In this document: positions 36,138 to 44,419 of the stretch, piece by piece
Position numbering within the stretch: position 1 is the stretch's first letter
Layout: every line of letters starts with the position of its first letter
Assembly (NCBI RefSeq): GCF_900107635.1
Contig: NZ_FNRD01000002.1
Coordinates: forward strand, 186,001 to 250,000
Source: Flavobacterium gillisiae
GTDB lineage: Bacteria; Bacteroidota; Bacteroidia; Flavobacteriales; Flavobacteriaceae
Direction: 5' to 3'
DNA length: 64,000 nucleotides
Notes under the pieces: model-generated
Seen by the model: only the letters and a program-made list of their open reading frames with translations
Databases searched by the model: none
What the model was told of the DNA's origin: nothing
Made by a program: the position numbers and the translations under genes

Positions 36138-38027
36138 TTATCTTTTCTTTACATAATCCAGTTGCTCGTCTTCGTCGATAAACTCTAACTCAGCATCTTT
36201 TTCCCAAATTTCCATTTCACACGGTTTACAGTTGAATTTCAATTTGTATTCGTTTTCTCCATGTTTTAGAGTCAACGGCTCTACCACTTTTTCACCCATG
36301 GTAGCTCTCTGGAAACGGGCGCATTTCCCTAGTTCGTATTTAACACAATATTTAGTGGTCATTACACGTGCTTTTCCGGGATCCCACTGCAATTCAAATG
36401 CTTTTTCAATCTCAGTTACACCATGTCTTTTATAAAAGGCTCTCGCCAGCTTATTCGAAACATTAAAGGTGAAATCTAATTTCTCAGTTGGGTAAGGATG
36501 ATCCGTTTTTGTGATTTGGAACTCCTCTCTATGGTATTCATTGATTCTAATGTCGATCAACTGCTCTAAAACAGTTCTTCTTACTTCGTTTACTTTTGAA
36601 ATAGGCAAAAACCAATTGCTAGCAAACTCCACTTCAATGTCATCAACGATAAACGGAGTATTTCCTGTTTTAGAAAGGTTTCTTTTAATATTCGGAATCA
36701 CCGATTCTTCGCTTTTGGCAGCCTCTTTTTCGGTTTCCAAAGTAGCAACACTCTCGTGTCCGTCTTCGTCAATCGCACGCAATTGAAAACCAGTTGCAGT
36801 TTCAGTAAAATGAAGCGTAACGCCAATTTTTCTAACCGCACTATTTTCTTTTTCTACAATTCGGTTAAATTCTGCATCTGAATTTCGATAAATAACTGTT
36901 CCTACTGCAATGTTTTTAAAGGTATTTGGCACCACAATATCATTCACAATAATATTAATTTGCACGCCATCAGCCACACCATCTTCATTAATAAAATACA
37001 AACCATCACCATTATTTAATAGCTCATGATTCTCAATCACATAACCATTGGCTTTTATTTCGGTGATTGCACCTATCAACTGTCCTTGTGATTTCGGGCT
37101 GTCCCAGTTTCCTATTTTCTCTGTACGCTTGTTCACGAAATAATCCGTGTACCCTCTATTAAAACTTCTGTCCATTTCTGGCACAAAATTATAGAACGTC
37201 CTTCCCGAAGATGCTTTTTGGAACGAATCATTATTTTCAAGAAAAGAATCTAACTTCTTTCTTAAAAACGAGGTGTTATTTTTTACATAAACGATGTCTT
37301 TCAATCGCCCTTCAATTTTAAACGAACAAATTCCAGCTTCAATCAAATTAGGCAATTGATCGCTCAAGTCTAAATCTTTTATCGAAAGTAAATGACTTTC
37401 CGTAAGCAAAGTGGTTCCGTTTCCATCCGTCAAATTGTAAGGAAGACGGCAGTTTTGCGCACAAGAACCGCGGTTTGCACTTCGCTCTCCGCCAGCAATA
37501 CTCATATAGCAATTTCCGCTAAAAGAAACACACAATGCTCCCGAAACGAAAAATTCCAACTCAACATCTGTCTCTGCAGCGATATCTCTAATTTGGTCTA
37601 AATTCAATTCTCTCGCCAAAACCACACGTTGCATTCCGGCATCTTTCAAGAATTTCACATGCTTAGGATCGCGGTTATTCGCTTGTGTACTGGCGTGAAT
37701 CACTATCGGAGGCAAGTCCATTTCCATAATTGCCATGTCTTGCACGATAAGCGCATCCACTTTTATATCATATAATTCGTGAATCAATTTCCTACATGCT
37801 TCCAGTTCTTTATCGTACAAAATGGTATTGATAACGACAAAAACCTGAGCCTTAAACAAATGGGCATATTTCACCAATTCGGCAATATCTTCCACAGAAT
37901 TCGTTGCATTCGTTCGTGCGCCAAACAATGGCGCGCCAATATACACAGCATCTGCACCAGCATTTATAGCAGCAATTCCTTGAACCAAATTTTTTGCAGG
38001 CGCAAGAATTTCAACTTTCTTTTTCAT
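36138..38027 (-). CDS. U32 family protein (RNA hydroxylase / peptidase-like)
   Basis: Cytoplasmic U32-family protein, 629 residues from the start I chose. In E. coli the family contains RlhA (23S rRNA C2501 hydroxylation, similar length) and TrhP (tRNA U34 hydroxylation); peptidase activity is claimed for some others. The core VEILAPAKNLVQGIAAINAG and four conserved Cys in LCVSFSGNCYMS and RGSCAQNCR fit a Fe-S cluster site. A middle DUF3656-like region and a C-terminal Cys set (KYCVKYELGKC, FNCKPCEME) follow. The ATG at 38045 is an alternative, adding six residues; AAGGA just before the inner ATG made me prefer it. RlhA-like length is my main hint to function. Confidence 0.88.
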   Translation of the reverse strand: MKKKVEILAPAKNLVQGIAAINAGADAVYIGAPLFGARTNATNSVEDIAELVKYAHLFKAQVFVVINTILYDKELEACRKLIHELYDIKVDALIVQDMAIMEMDLPPIVIHASTQANNRDPKHVKFLKDAGMQRVVLARELNLDQIRDIAAETDVELEFFVSGALCVSFSGNCYMSIAGGERSANRGSCAQNCRLPYNLTDGNGTTLLTESHLLSIKDLDLSDQLPNLIEAGICSFKIEGRLKDIVYVKNNTSFLRKKLDSFLENNDSFQKASSGRTFYNFVPEMDRSFNRGYTDYFVNKRTEKIGNWDSPKSQGQLIGAITEIKANGYVIENHELLNNGDGLYFINEDGVADGVQINIIVNDIVVPNTFKNIAVGTVIYRNSDAEFNRIVEKENSAVRKIGVTLHFTETATGFQLRAIDEDGHESVATLETEKEAAKSEESVIPNIKRNLSKTGNTPFIVDDIEVEFASNWFLPISKVNEVRRTVLEQLIDIRINEYHREEFQITKTDHPYPTEKLDFTFNVSNKLARAFYKRHGVTEIEKAFELQWDPGKARVMTTKYCVKYELGKCARFQRATMGEKVVEPLTLKHGENEYKLKFNCKPCEMEIWEKDAELEFIDEDEQLDYVKKR

Positions 38028-38240
38028 ATTTTCCTTCTTAATCATTGTTGTTAGGCATCATTTGTAATGAGCATTTTAGCTTTTGGTAAAACCAAAAATT
38101 TCAATTTGCTTATTGCGCACGAAGTAAAAGAGATAACGGAATTCCTCTCCCGAAATCAGGCTGCAAAATTATAAAATACTTATTAAAGAATGGCGTTCTG
38201 ACTGAAATTTAAAACTAGGCCGCGGATTGGTATTTTATTT

Positions 38241-38326
38241 GGAGCTATTTCCAGCTATTCGCTACAATCTTTTTTCCCGCTAAAAAGCGGATAAAAAAGG
38301 ATTTTCACTGCTATCTGGGCTAAAAA
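38241..38326 (+). repeat. Structured hairpin element, copy A
   Basis: It begins GGAGCTATTTCCAGCTATTC and ends CTGCTATCTGGGCTAAAAA. The inner stem pairs AATCTTTTTT with AAAAAAGGATT, leaving one base unpaired. A small CCGCT/AGCGG hairpin caps it. The outer stem pairs CCAG with CTGG and further bases with mismatches. Copy B at 45142-45251 shares both ends in opposite orientation but has a different inner stem that still pairs. It lies in the 440-base gap upstream of a small membrane protein gene. Confidence 0.75.
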
Positions 38327-38430
38327 CGGTCTGGGTCAAAATTAGTGTTTTATACAATTATTGGTGTAGTTGGTAAAAATTCACAATTATGATTCTACTT
38401 ATGAATAACTTTTAGTACGAAAAAGATGTA

Positions 38431-38438
38431 TATATTTG
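38431..38438 (+). promoter_or_regulatory. -7 box of the small membrane protein gene
   Basis: TATATTTG is an exact match. It lies just before an in-frame TTG at 38440, so the transcript cannot include that codon as a start and the ATG at 38488 is favoured. Confidence 0.55.
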
Positions 38439-38487
38439 ATTGTGCATACAAGTTGGCACTAACATTAAAAAAACGAAACGTAAAAAA

Positions 38488-38775
38488 ATGAAATTAAGTG
38501 GTTTAAATAAAATAATATCTGTTTTAATACTATTACTAAATGTCTATTTTTTACCCTTTACTATCATCCAAATTTATACAAGCGGAGGAATAATGGTCTT
38601 TGGACTACTTACAACTCCAATAACATTAATAATAAATCTTTTTCTAATTTCTGGATATTTGGTCTTTAATAAAAAATATGAAAATAGTTTATCATTATTA
38701 ATTCTAAATTCAATTGGGTCAATTTTTGCTTTTCTATTATTTATCTTATTAATAACAACACCAACGATAGATTAA
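38488..38775 (+). CDS. Small membrane protein, function unknown
   Basis: A 95-residue protein with three hydrophobic helices (about 8-30, 36-56 and 66-90), so probably in the inner membrane. I do not recognise a family. It has its own promoter box, low GC content and AT-rich codons compared with the core genes, which fits an acquired gene. The ATG at 38488 follows AAACGTAAAAAA. Another hypothetical gene follows after about 105 bases on the same strand. Confidence 0.6.
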   Translation: MKLSGLNKIISVLILLLNVYFLPFTIIQIYTSGGIMVFGLLTTPITLIINLFLISGYLVFNKKYENSLSLLILNSIGSIFAFLLFILLITTPTID

Positions 38776-38880
38776 TGAAATTTTATTACTTTTTTTGTAC
38801 TAGCAATATGCTCACAATTATCCCCGCTGTGCGAAGTCTCCCTGAATCGTTCCATATTACTTAAACTAAAGAAATGGATT

Positions 38881-39522
38881 ATGAAAAAACTATTTTTAGC
38901 TATTTTAATTTCCTATAGTACTACTTACTCTCAATCTGAAAATCAAACTGATGCAGAAATAAAGGATAAATACGAAGCAATTAACGCTTACTTATTTACA
39001 TTCGTAAAAGACGCCTCTAAGACAATTGTTGTTGTCAAAGAAAAAATGAGTCCAAACATGGTTTTAGAATTATTTTCAGGAGGGAATGATGTAAAATTCT
39101 CTTATTTGAAAATAAAAGATATTGAAAATCCAGAATTAGGAATTCAAACACCGCTTTTCAACTGGAAAGACTATGAAAGCATGAGGATCAAATATCGAGA
39201 TAGTGTTAATACGGTTAAGTATGGATTATTGAAAAATAAGCGCTGGATGCCGGAGGATTTCACAATGAAAAATATATTTTTTGTAGCTTTTGAAGATGTG
39301 ATGTTAAAAGAAGAGAAAGGAATTCGATACTTTAAAAATGACACACAATTAATACTTTTATCAGACCCTATTTATTATAAAGATAAAAAACTTTTAGTTT
39401 TAGGTATCACTTATAAAAAAAGTACGGATGTTGGTGGTTTTAGTTCACTTGTTGTAGTAATGAGAAAGATTAAAAACAAGTGGGTTGTGATTGACAAAGC
39501 TGATCAATATTGGTATAATTAA
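38881..39522 (+). CDS. Secreted protein of unknown function
   Basis: A 213-residue protein with a signal peptide (MKKLFLAILISYSTTYSQ). The rest is charged and beta-rich, with a C-terminal segment (LVVVMRKIKNKWVVIDKADQ) that resembles a small NTF2-like or lipoprotein core, but no motif can be named. It lies between a small membrane protein gene and REP-type hairpins, inside a block rich in hypothetical genes. The frame is complete and has a regular start. Confidence 0.65.
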   Translation: MKKLFLAILISYSTTYSQSENQTDAEIKDKYEAINAYLFTFVKDASKTIVVVKEKMSPNMVLELFSGGNDVKFSYLKIKDIENPELGIQTPLFNWKDYESMRIKYRDSVNTVKYGLLKNKRWMPEDFTMKNIFFVAFEDVMLKEEKGIRYFKNDTQLILLSDPIYYKDKKLLVLGITYKKSTDVGGFSSLVVVMRKIKNKWVVIDKADQYWYN

Positions 39523-39555
39523 ATACAACCCCGATTGCGCAGATATATCTCAACC

Positions 39556-39581
39556 GTTAGCGCAGAATTGCATTCTGTGCC
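39556..39581 (+). repeat. REP-type hairpin R1
   Basis: A 26-base element that begins GTTAGCGCAGAATTGC and ends CATTCTGTGCC. It folds on itself (GCGCAGAAT with ATTCTGTGC, with wobble). R2 at 39680-39705 is its perfect reverse complement. Confidence 0.8.
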
Positions 39582-39679
39582 CGTTCCAATTAGCAATTAA
39601 AAACGTGATTGCCTAAATCTATTTTACCAATAAAGTACTGTTACAGATTCTGTGAATAGCTATCTCAATTCAGTTTGTA

Positions 39680-39705
39680 GGCACAGAATGCAATTCTGCG
39701 CTAAC
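39680..39705 (-). repeat. REP-type hairpin R2
   Basis: Exact reverse complement of R1. On the plus strand it is preceded by GTAG (39677-39680), the tetranucleotide recognised next to REP hairpins by E. coli RAYT. It lies 52 bases from the transposase stop. Confidence 0.8.
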
Positions 39706-39757
39706 TATAAGTAACGCAAGAGGCTACTATAAAAGGTCTTATCTTTATATTTCCGAA

Positions 39758-40312
39758 TTAAAACAGATCCAAAATAACGACGTCCATATCATTTTCTAAT
39801 TCAGCGTAATTTCTTGCTGAACTAAAATAATAATCTTCGGGTAAAGCAACTATTTTATCTTTTACTGGATTGAAATGGATATAATCGATTTTTTGTCGAA
39901 TAAATTTATTGCTAAAAATATGCTCGGCATGATAGCCATTTTGCCAAACCTTAAAATCTTGCTCACTTTTCAAATGTTCACATGCGTTTTTGAAATAGGC
40001 TAGCATCCATTCTCTTCGACTCTCGGGCTCTTCGGTAATAATTTGAAGGATCTTTTTTGAAGTAAATCTTTTAAAATCTCGCATAATATCACTCAGTATA
40101 AAACCACTTGTTGCTTTGCAAAGCAAATGAATATGACTTGACATAATACAATAAGCATAGATTTCTAAACCCTTATTTTCTTGACAATATTTTAAAGAAT
40201 TAATGATGTTTTGTTTTTGATTCAATCTTGTAAAAACATCAATCCATCCCACGGTAGTTATCGTAATAAAGTAACATTCTTCGGTTGTAGTTGCTTTGTA
40301 TTTTGTTGACAT
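39758..40312 (-). CDS. REP-associated tyrosine transposase (RAYT, IS200-like)
   Basis: HUH-family Y1 transposase, 184 residues. The metal-binding HUH motif is His60-Ile-His62 (MSSHIHLLCK). The catalytic Tyr is Tyr144 in KIDYIHFNPVKDKIV, the segment typical of RAYT rather than true IS200 TnpA. RAYTs are single-copy, domesticated relatives that act on nearby REP hairpins. Here hairpins R1 and R2 lie on the 3' side and R3 on the 5' side, so gene and target are linked. No TnpB and no IS ends are seen. Confidence 0.92.
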   Translation of the reverse strand: MSTKYKATTTEECYFITITTVGWIDVFTRLNQKQNIINSLKYCQENKGLEIYAYCIMSSHIHLLCKATSGFILSDIMRDFKRFTSKKILQIITEEPESRREWMLAYFKNACEHLKSEQDFKVWQNGYHAEHIFSNKFIRQKIDYIHFNPVKDKIVALPEDYYFSSARNYAELENDMDVVILDLF

Positions 40313-40385
40313 TTTTATTTTAAAGATATATAAAAAAGGATTGTTTACTTTATTTAATTGAACAACTTAATTGATTTACTGTATG

Positions 40386-40411
40386 GGCACAGAATACAAT
40401 TCTGCGCTAAC
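40386..40411 (-). repeat. REP-type hairpin R3
   Basis: Differs from R2 at one base (ATACA in place of ATGCA) and lies 73 bases upstream of the transposase start. GTAT precedes it. A partial copy, GTTAGCGC, occurs at 40493-40500. The rest of the 367-base gap between the transposase and the next gene shows nothing else that I can identify. Confidence 0.75.
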
Positions 40412-40679
40412 TGTAACTCATTTACATGACGATCACAAGCAAATCATTAAAGAACTAAGCTTTTAAACTTGCCCGAGTAGATATAGGCAATCGTTAGCGC
40501 TAAAATTTTACCCTATCCTAAACACTTTGACACAAAAAAATAATTTTAAAAAGTATATATCTATATTTAGGCTTTATTAAATAACTTGCCGGTCATTACG
40601 CATGCGGAATAACGAGAACAAAACAACGACAGTGAAATTTTTGTTGCATAACGACACCAAATAAAAAGGGAATACATAC

Positions 40680-41660
40680 ATGAAAATTACAAATACTAAA
40701 AAAAGCTGGGGCATCATTTTGTTATTGCTTGCCATCATTGTCCTACTGGCTTTTTATCCGTTGCCAGAACAAGCTCCAATACACTATTACGATAGGGAAA
40801 GTGGGGAGTTAAAAACAGAAAAAGTGGCTGCCGAAAAGTGGTTAGTTTGGCTGTATAATAATCCTATAGGCGAAGCAACATTGTGGACGCTGGTGAAAAG
40901 AAAGTTGGTTTCGTCTATTTATGGTACTATGATGGATCGTCCTTCATCGACTAAGAAAATACAACGCTTTATTGAAGAATTTGATATCGACATGAACGTC
41001 TTTGAAAAACAGGAGTACCACTCATTCAACGATTTCTTTACCCGAAAAATCAACAATATTGCCAGACCGATCGATACGACCGCAACTAGTACAGTGTCTC
41101 CGGCCGATGGAAAAATATTGGCTTATGCCGATATCAGCAACAGCGATTTTATCGTAAAAGGCTATCGCTTTGATGTTTCATCATTTTTAAATAATGCCGA
41201 ACTCGCTAAAAAATACATTGATGGCAGCTTGGTGATCATCCGCCTTGCCCCCGCCGATTACCACCGATACCATTTTCCAGTTAGCGGAAGTGTATCGCCC
41301 AACACCAAAATTGACGGTGATTATTATTCAGTAAACCCACTTGCTTTGCGCAAAATGACTGAAATATTCTGTCTCAACAAAAGGGAATACAGCGTCGTTT
41401 CAAACCCAGTTTTTGGAGATGTTGTTATGGCCGAAGTAGGCGCAACTATGGTGGGGAGTATGGTACAAACCTATTCTGGAGATGTTGTTAATAAAGGTGA
41501 CGAGAAAGGATATTTTAAATTTGGAGGATCCACGGTGGTGCTGTTATTCGAAAAAAATAAAATTAATATCGATGCCGATTTATTAAGTAACACTTTAAAA
41601 GGTATTGAAACTTCTGCTAAACAAGGCGAAAGAATTGGAGTTTCGATGAATACACCATAA
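40680..41660 (+). CDS. Phosphatidylserine decarboxylase-like protein
   Basis: Probable membrane-anchored decarboxylase making phosphatidylethanolamine or a related lipid, 326 residues. One N-terminal helix (about 11-28), then the PSD core: SPADGKILAYAD (Asp142), APADYHRYHFPVSG (His195, His198) and the self-cleavage motif GGST at 282-285, where chain cleavage between Gly283 and Ser284 would make the pyruvoyl group. The usual motif is LGST; GGST is found in the eukaryotic PSD2-like branch and some bacterial relatives. Flavobacteria also carry a standard short PSD, so this may be a second enzyme. It sits in the accessory block. Confidence 0.87.
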   Translation: MKITNTKKSWGIILLLLAIIVLLAFYPLPEQAPIHYYDRESGELKTEKVAAEKWLVWLYNNPIGEATLWTLVKRKLVSSIYGTMMDRPSSTKKIQRFIEEFDIDMNVFEKQEYHSFNDFFTRKINNIARPIDTTATSTVSPADGKILAYADISNSDFIVKGYRFDVSSFLNNAELAKKYIDGSLVIIRLAPADYHRYHFPVSGSVSPNTKIDGDYYSVNPLALRKMTEIFCLNKREYSVVSNPVFGDVVMAEVGATMVGSMVQTYSGDVVNKGDEKGYFKFGGSTVVLLFEKNKINIDADLLSNTLKGIETSAKQGERIGVSMNTP

Positions 41661-41716
41661 TATTCAGGCTTGAGGCGTTGAATTTATTTACCCATTAAAT
41701 ACTTAACAATCTGTGA

Positions 41717-41742
41717 GGGCATAGATTAAAAATCTGCGCTAT
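41717..41742 (-). repeat. Degenerate REP-type hairpin R5
   Basis: GGGCATAGATTAAAAATCTG followed by CGCTAT has the same layout as R2 and R3 (GGGCA, stem, loop, stem, GCGCTA), with different stem bases that still pair (AGATT with AATCT). Confidence 0.55.
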
Positions 41743-41840
41743 CTTTGTAGTTATACATTAGCAAGGGACTTTGATCGTGACGATTCAAAAAAAACGGATT
41801 GATAGTAGCAAAACCGCTTTCGACAATTTAAAAAAACAGC

Positions 41841-42353
41841 ATGGACAAATATTTAAGACAATTAATTACAATAGAATTTGACGACAAAAAAGAAGTTTTT
41901 AGTGGTTTTCTTATTGATTGGACTGAAGATTGGATCTTAATTAAAAATAATCCTGTCGATTTTATAATTGATGGTTATACGATATTGCGAAACAAAAATG
42001 TAAAAGCAATTATTCAAGACAAGGATCATGAATTTACCGAAAGAGTAATTAAACTCAAAGGATTAAAAACAAGTGCCGCCGAAATAATTCCGCTTACAGA
42101 TATAGCTGCAATTATCTATTTTTTAGCACAAAAATATGAGATTTTCCAAATTGCGACTAAGTCGGATAAAGCAGTTTATCTGGGTAAACTGATAGAAATG
42201 GATGAGGAAGAAGTCGTAATCGACTTTTTGGGATCTGAAGGGGAGTTTGAAGGTGAAATGAGTTTTAAGCCAAACAAAATACGAGTAATCGAATTTGATA
42301 CGGATTATATCAATTCGTTAAAACTAATTGTTGACGAAGAAAAGAAAAAGTAA
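41841..42353 (+). CDS. Protein of unknown function with two similar halves
   Basis: Cytoplasmic protein of 170 residues, acidic. Two halves look alike: VFSGFLIDWTEDWILIKNNP with a following KNVKAI, and VYLGKLIEMDEEEVVIDFLG with a following NKIRVIEF. This suggests a duplicated small beta-barrel, of Sm-like or SH3-like type. I do not know a named family. It starts at ATG 41841 and has no operon partner closer than about 150 bases. Confidence 0.65.
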   Translation: MDKYLRQLITIEFDDKKEVFSGFLIDWTEDWILIKNNPVDFIIDGYTILRNKNVKAIIQDKDHEFTERVIKLKGLKTSAAEIIPLTDIAAIIYFLAQKYEIFQIATKSDKAVYLGKLIEMDEEEVVIDFLGSEGEFEGEMSFKPNKIRVIEFDTDYINSLKLIVDEEKKK

Positions 42354-42500
42354 AACGCCTCCATATTAACAAATAGTAGCTATCACAAAATGCTTTATTG
42401 TAGCAAGGACAAAGTTATAAGGGAATAATTGCTAAGTTAAAATTTTTATAAAACACAGACTTGTTTCGCTATTCTTTAGAAAATGTGATATTTTTAGAAA

Positions 42501-43292
42501 ATGAAAAAAAATCTAATACTACTTTGTGTTACCGCAGCGCTTTTATTGTCTTGTAATAATAAAAAAAACAACACTGCAGCAACAGATAAAAACGACACCA
42601 TTGCAATCGAAAAGCCACTCACAAAAGCAGATTCTATAGTTAATCGCGCCATCGAAGCCCACGGCGGAAAATTGTATAATGATGCCGATTATTCTTTTGA
42701 ATTTAGAGGTAAAAAATATCGTTTTCAGAACGGCGAAGCTGCTTACACTTACTCTTCTGAAATTCAAAAAGGAGATTCGTTGATTAAAGATGTCATGACT
42801 TCTGATAAATTTGAAAGAACTATCAACAGTGAATTACAATCTTTAAGCGCAGCAGATGCAGGAAAATACGGAGAATCATTGAATTCTGTTATTTATTTTG
42901 CAACGCTTCCTCACAAACTTCAAGACGCTTCTGTAAATAAAAAGTATGTAGAAGAAACAACTATTAAAGGCAAAAAGTACGATGTAATCGAGGTAACTTT
43001 TGGTCAAGATGGTGGCGGAAAAGATTTTGATGACCAATACCAATATTGGATCAATAAAGAAACACACTTAATGGATTACTTCGCATACAATTACCAAGTT
43101 AATGATGGCGGTGTTCGTTTTAGAGCTGCATTTAACACCCGAGTAGTTGCTGATGTAACTTTTCAGGATTACATCAATTATGAAGCGCCGGTAAAAACTC
43201 CTTTGAAAGATTTACCCGCTTTATACGAACAAGGTAAATTAAAAGAAGCTTCAAAAATACTCACTGAAAATATAGTTTCTAATCGAAAATAG
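42501..43292 (+). CDS. Lipoprotein of the DUF6503 type
   Basis: Predicted lipoprotein of 263 residues. The signal peptide ends at the lipobox LLLSC (Cys18). The mature N-terminus is low-complexity (NNKKNNTAATDKND), followed by a domain with IVNRAIEAHGGKLYNDADY. That start recurs in DUF6503 and LolA/LolB-like lipid-binding folds of Bacteroidota, so binding of a hydrophobic ligand is possible. Its function has not been shown. Confidence 0.75.
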   Translation: MKKNLILLCVTAALLLSCNNKKNNTAATDKNDTIAIEKPLTKADSIVNRAIEAHGGKLYNDADYSFEFRGKKYRFQNGEAAYTYSSEIQKGDSLIKDVMTSDKFERTINSELQSLSAADAGKYGESLNSVIYFATLPHKLQDASVNKKYVEETTIKGKKYDVIEVTFGQDGGGKDFDDQYQYWINKETHLMDYFAYNYQVNDGGVRFRAAFNTRVVADVTFQDYINYEAPVKTPLKDLPALYEQGKLKEASKILTENIVSNRK

Positions 43293-43450
43293 GTGGATTT
43301 TAAGCCACTTAGTGTTGCTAATAAAAAAGCAAAACAATTTAATATAGCATGTTGACTTAAAACTTAAGGCTGTTGGCTGATTGTTCTAGAATGAGTTTGT
43401 AGTACTAACTACATTTACCCATATCTAGTAACAAATAAATCAACATCAGC

Positions 43451-44419
43451 ATGACTAAATCAACTTTATATCTGTTTTCGAGCCTACTGCTTACTTTTGT
43501 AAATTCCTGCAATAAAGAGGACATAACAACCACTGAAACGACTGGTGAATTTGTAGTGAATGTAATTCCTGCTAATTTTTTATCTGCTGGATTAGTGTCG
43601 CCAATTACGATAGAATCAAGAACATTATCTGATGGATCGACTGCTGATTGCTATAAAATTGTAGTTAACAGTCTTGCAACTGATCATACTATGGGACCAT
43701 GGTGTCCTACTAACATTGCTGATGATGCTTCAAAAGGAGGAATCTGGCTCGAAGGCGGTAAAGTATACGATGTAGATGGTGAATTTGTAAAAAACATGGC
43801 CACATTTTACAAAGACAATACCTGGATGATGTATGATGCTACAACGGGAGCAATCACTAAAACGAGCACAAAAACCGAGTGTCAAGAAGCCGCAAACCCT
43901 AATGTGGGCGATGAGTATAGAAACTACTGTGTAGAATGCTTACCATCCTACGTAGCCGATTTATCGCATACCTATTACATTCCTGTAACACCAAAAAAAG
44001 CGAGTTCTCCAATTGCTTTTGGAAACGGCCCTATGTCTAGTGGACCAAGTTCGCGAGGTTTAGCCTTTAACGGAGTAGTGTTTGACGCACCAGCACCTAC
44101 AAGTATAATTTTGGCTGCCTATACTCTGGCACCGTTTGATGATGCAGGAGGACATATTAATTTGGCTGCGGGTTACCACTATCATGCTGCTACAGGCTTA
44201 ACTACAAAAATTGCTCAAACTGACAATCATGCTGCGATGATAGGTTATGCTATGGACGGCTACGGAATTTACGAACGCCTAGATACTGAAGGAAAAGAGG
44301 CTACTGATCTTGATAGTTCTCGTGGACATACAGATACAACAAGAGGTTATCATTACCATGTTGACGCAGCAGGAAATAACAATTTCATTAATAGTTTACA
44401 TGGAGAATATGCGTTATAA
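43451..44419 (+). CDS. YHYH domain lipoprotein
   Basis: Predicted lipoprotein of 322 residues. The lipobox is FVNSC (Cys20). The domain shows two copies of the name-giving motif: AGYHYHAATG and RGYHYHVDAAG. Other conserved segments include GPMSSGPSSRGLAFNGVVFD and MIGYAMDGYGIYER. The many His residues suggest metal binding, but no biochemical role is known to me. The next gene overlaps its 3' end, so the two are expressed together. Confidence 0.88.
   Translation: MTKSTLYLFSSLLLTFVNSCNKEDITTTETTGEFVVNVIPANFLSAGLVSPITIESRTLSDGSTADCYKIVVNSLATDHTMGPWCPTNIADDASKGGIWLEGGKVYDVDGEFVKNMATFYKDNTWMMYDATTGAITKTSTKTECQEAANPNVGDEYRNYCVECLPSYVADLSHTYYIPVTPKKASSPIAFGNGPMSSGPSSRGLAFNGVVFDAPAPTSIILAAYTLAPFDDAGGHINLAAGYHYHAATGLTTKIAQTDNHAAMIGYAMDGYGIYERLDTEGKEATDLDSSRGHTDTTRGYHYHVDAAGNNNFINSLHGEYAL

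Noticed and set aside
38440..38487. TTG at 38440 as start of the small membrane protein
   Set aside because: An exact -7 promoter box ends two bases earlier, so the codon would be at or before the transcription start; the ATG at 38488 gives a normal membrane protein N-terminus.
39556..40411. A complete insertion sequence of the IS200/IS605 type
   Set aside because: No TnpB and no IS-type ends; the protein looks like a RAYT and the hairpins are REP-like repeats.
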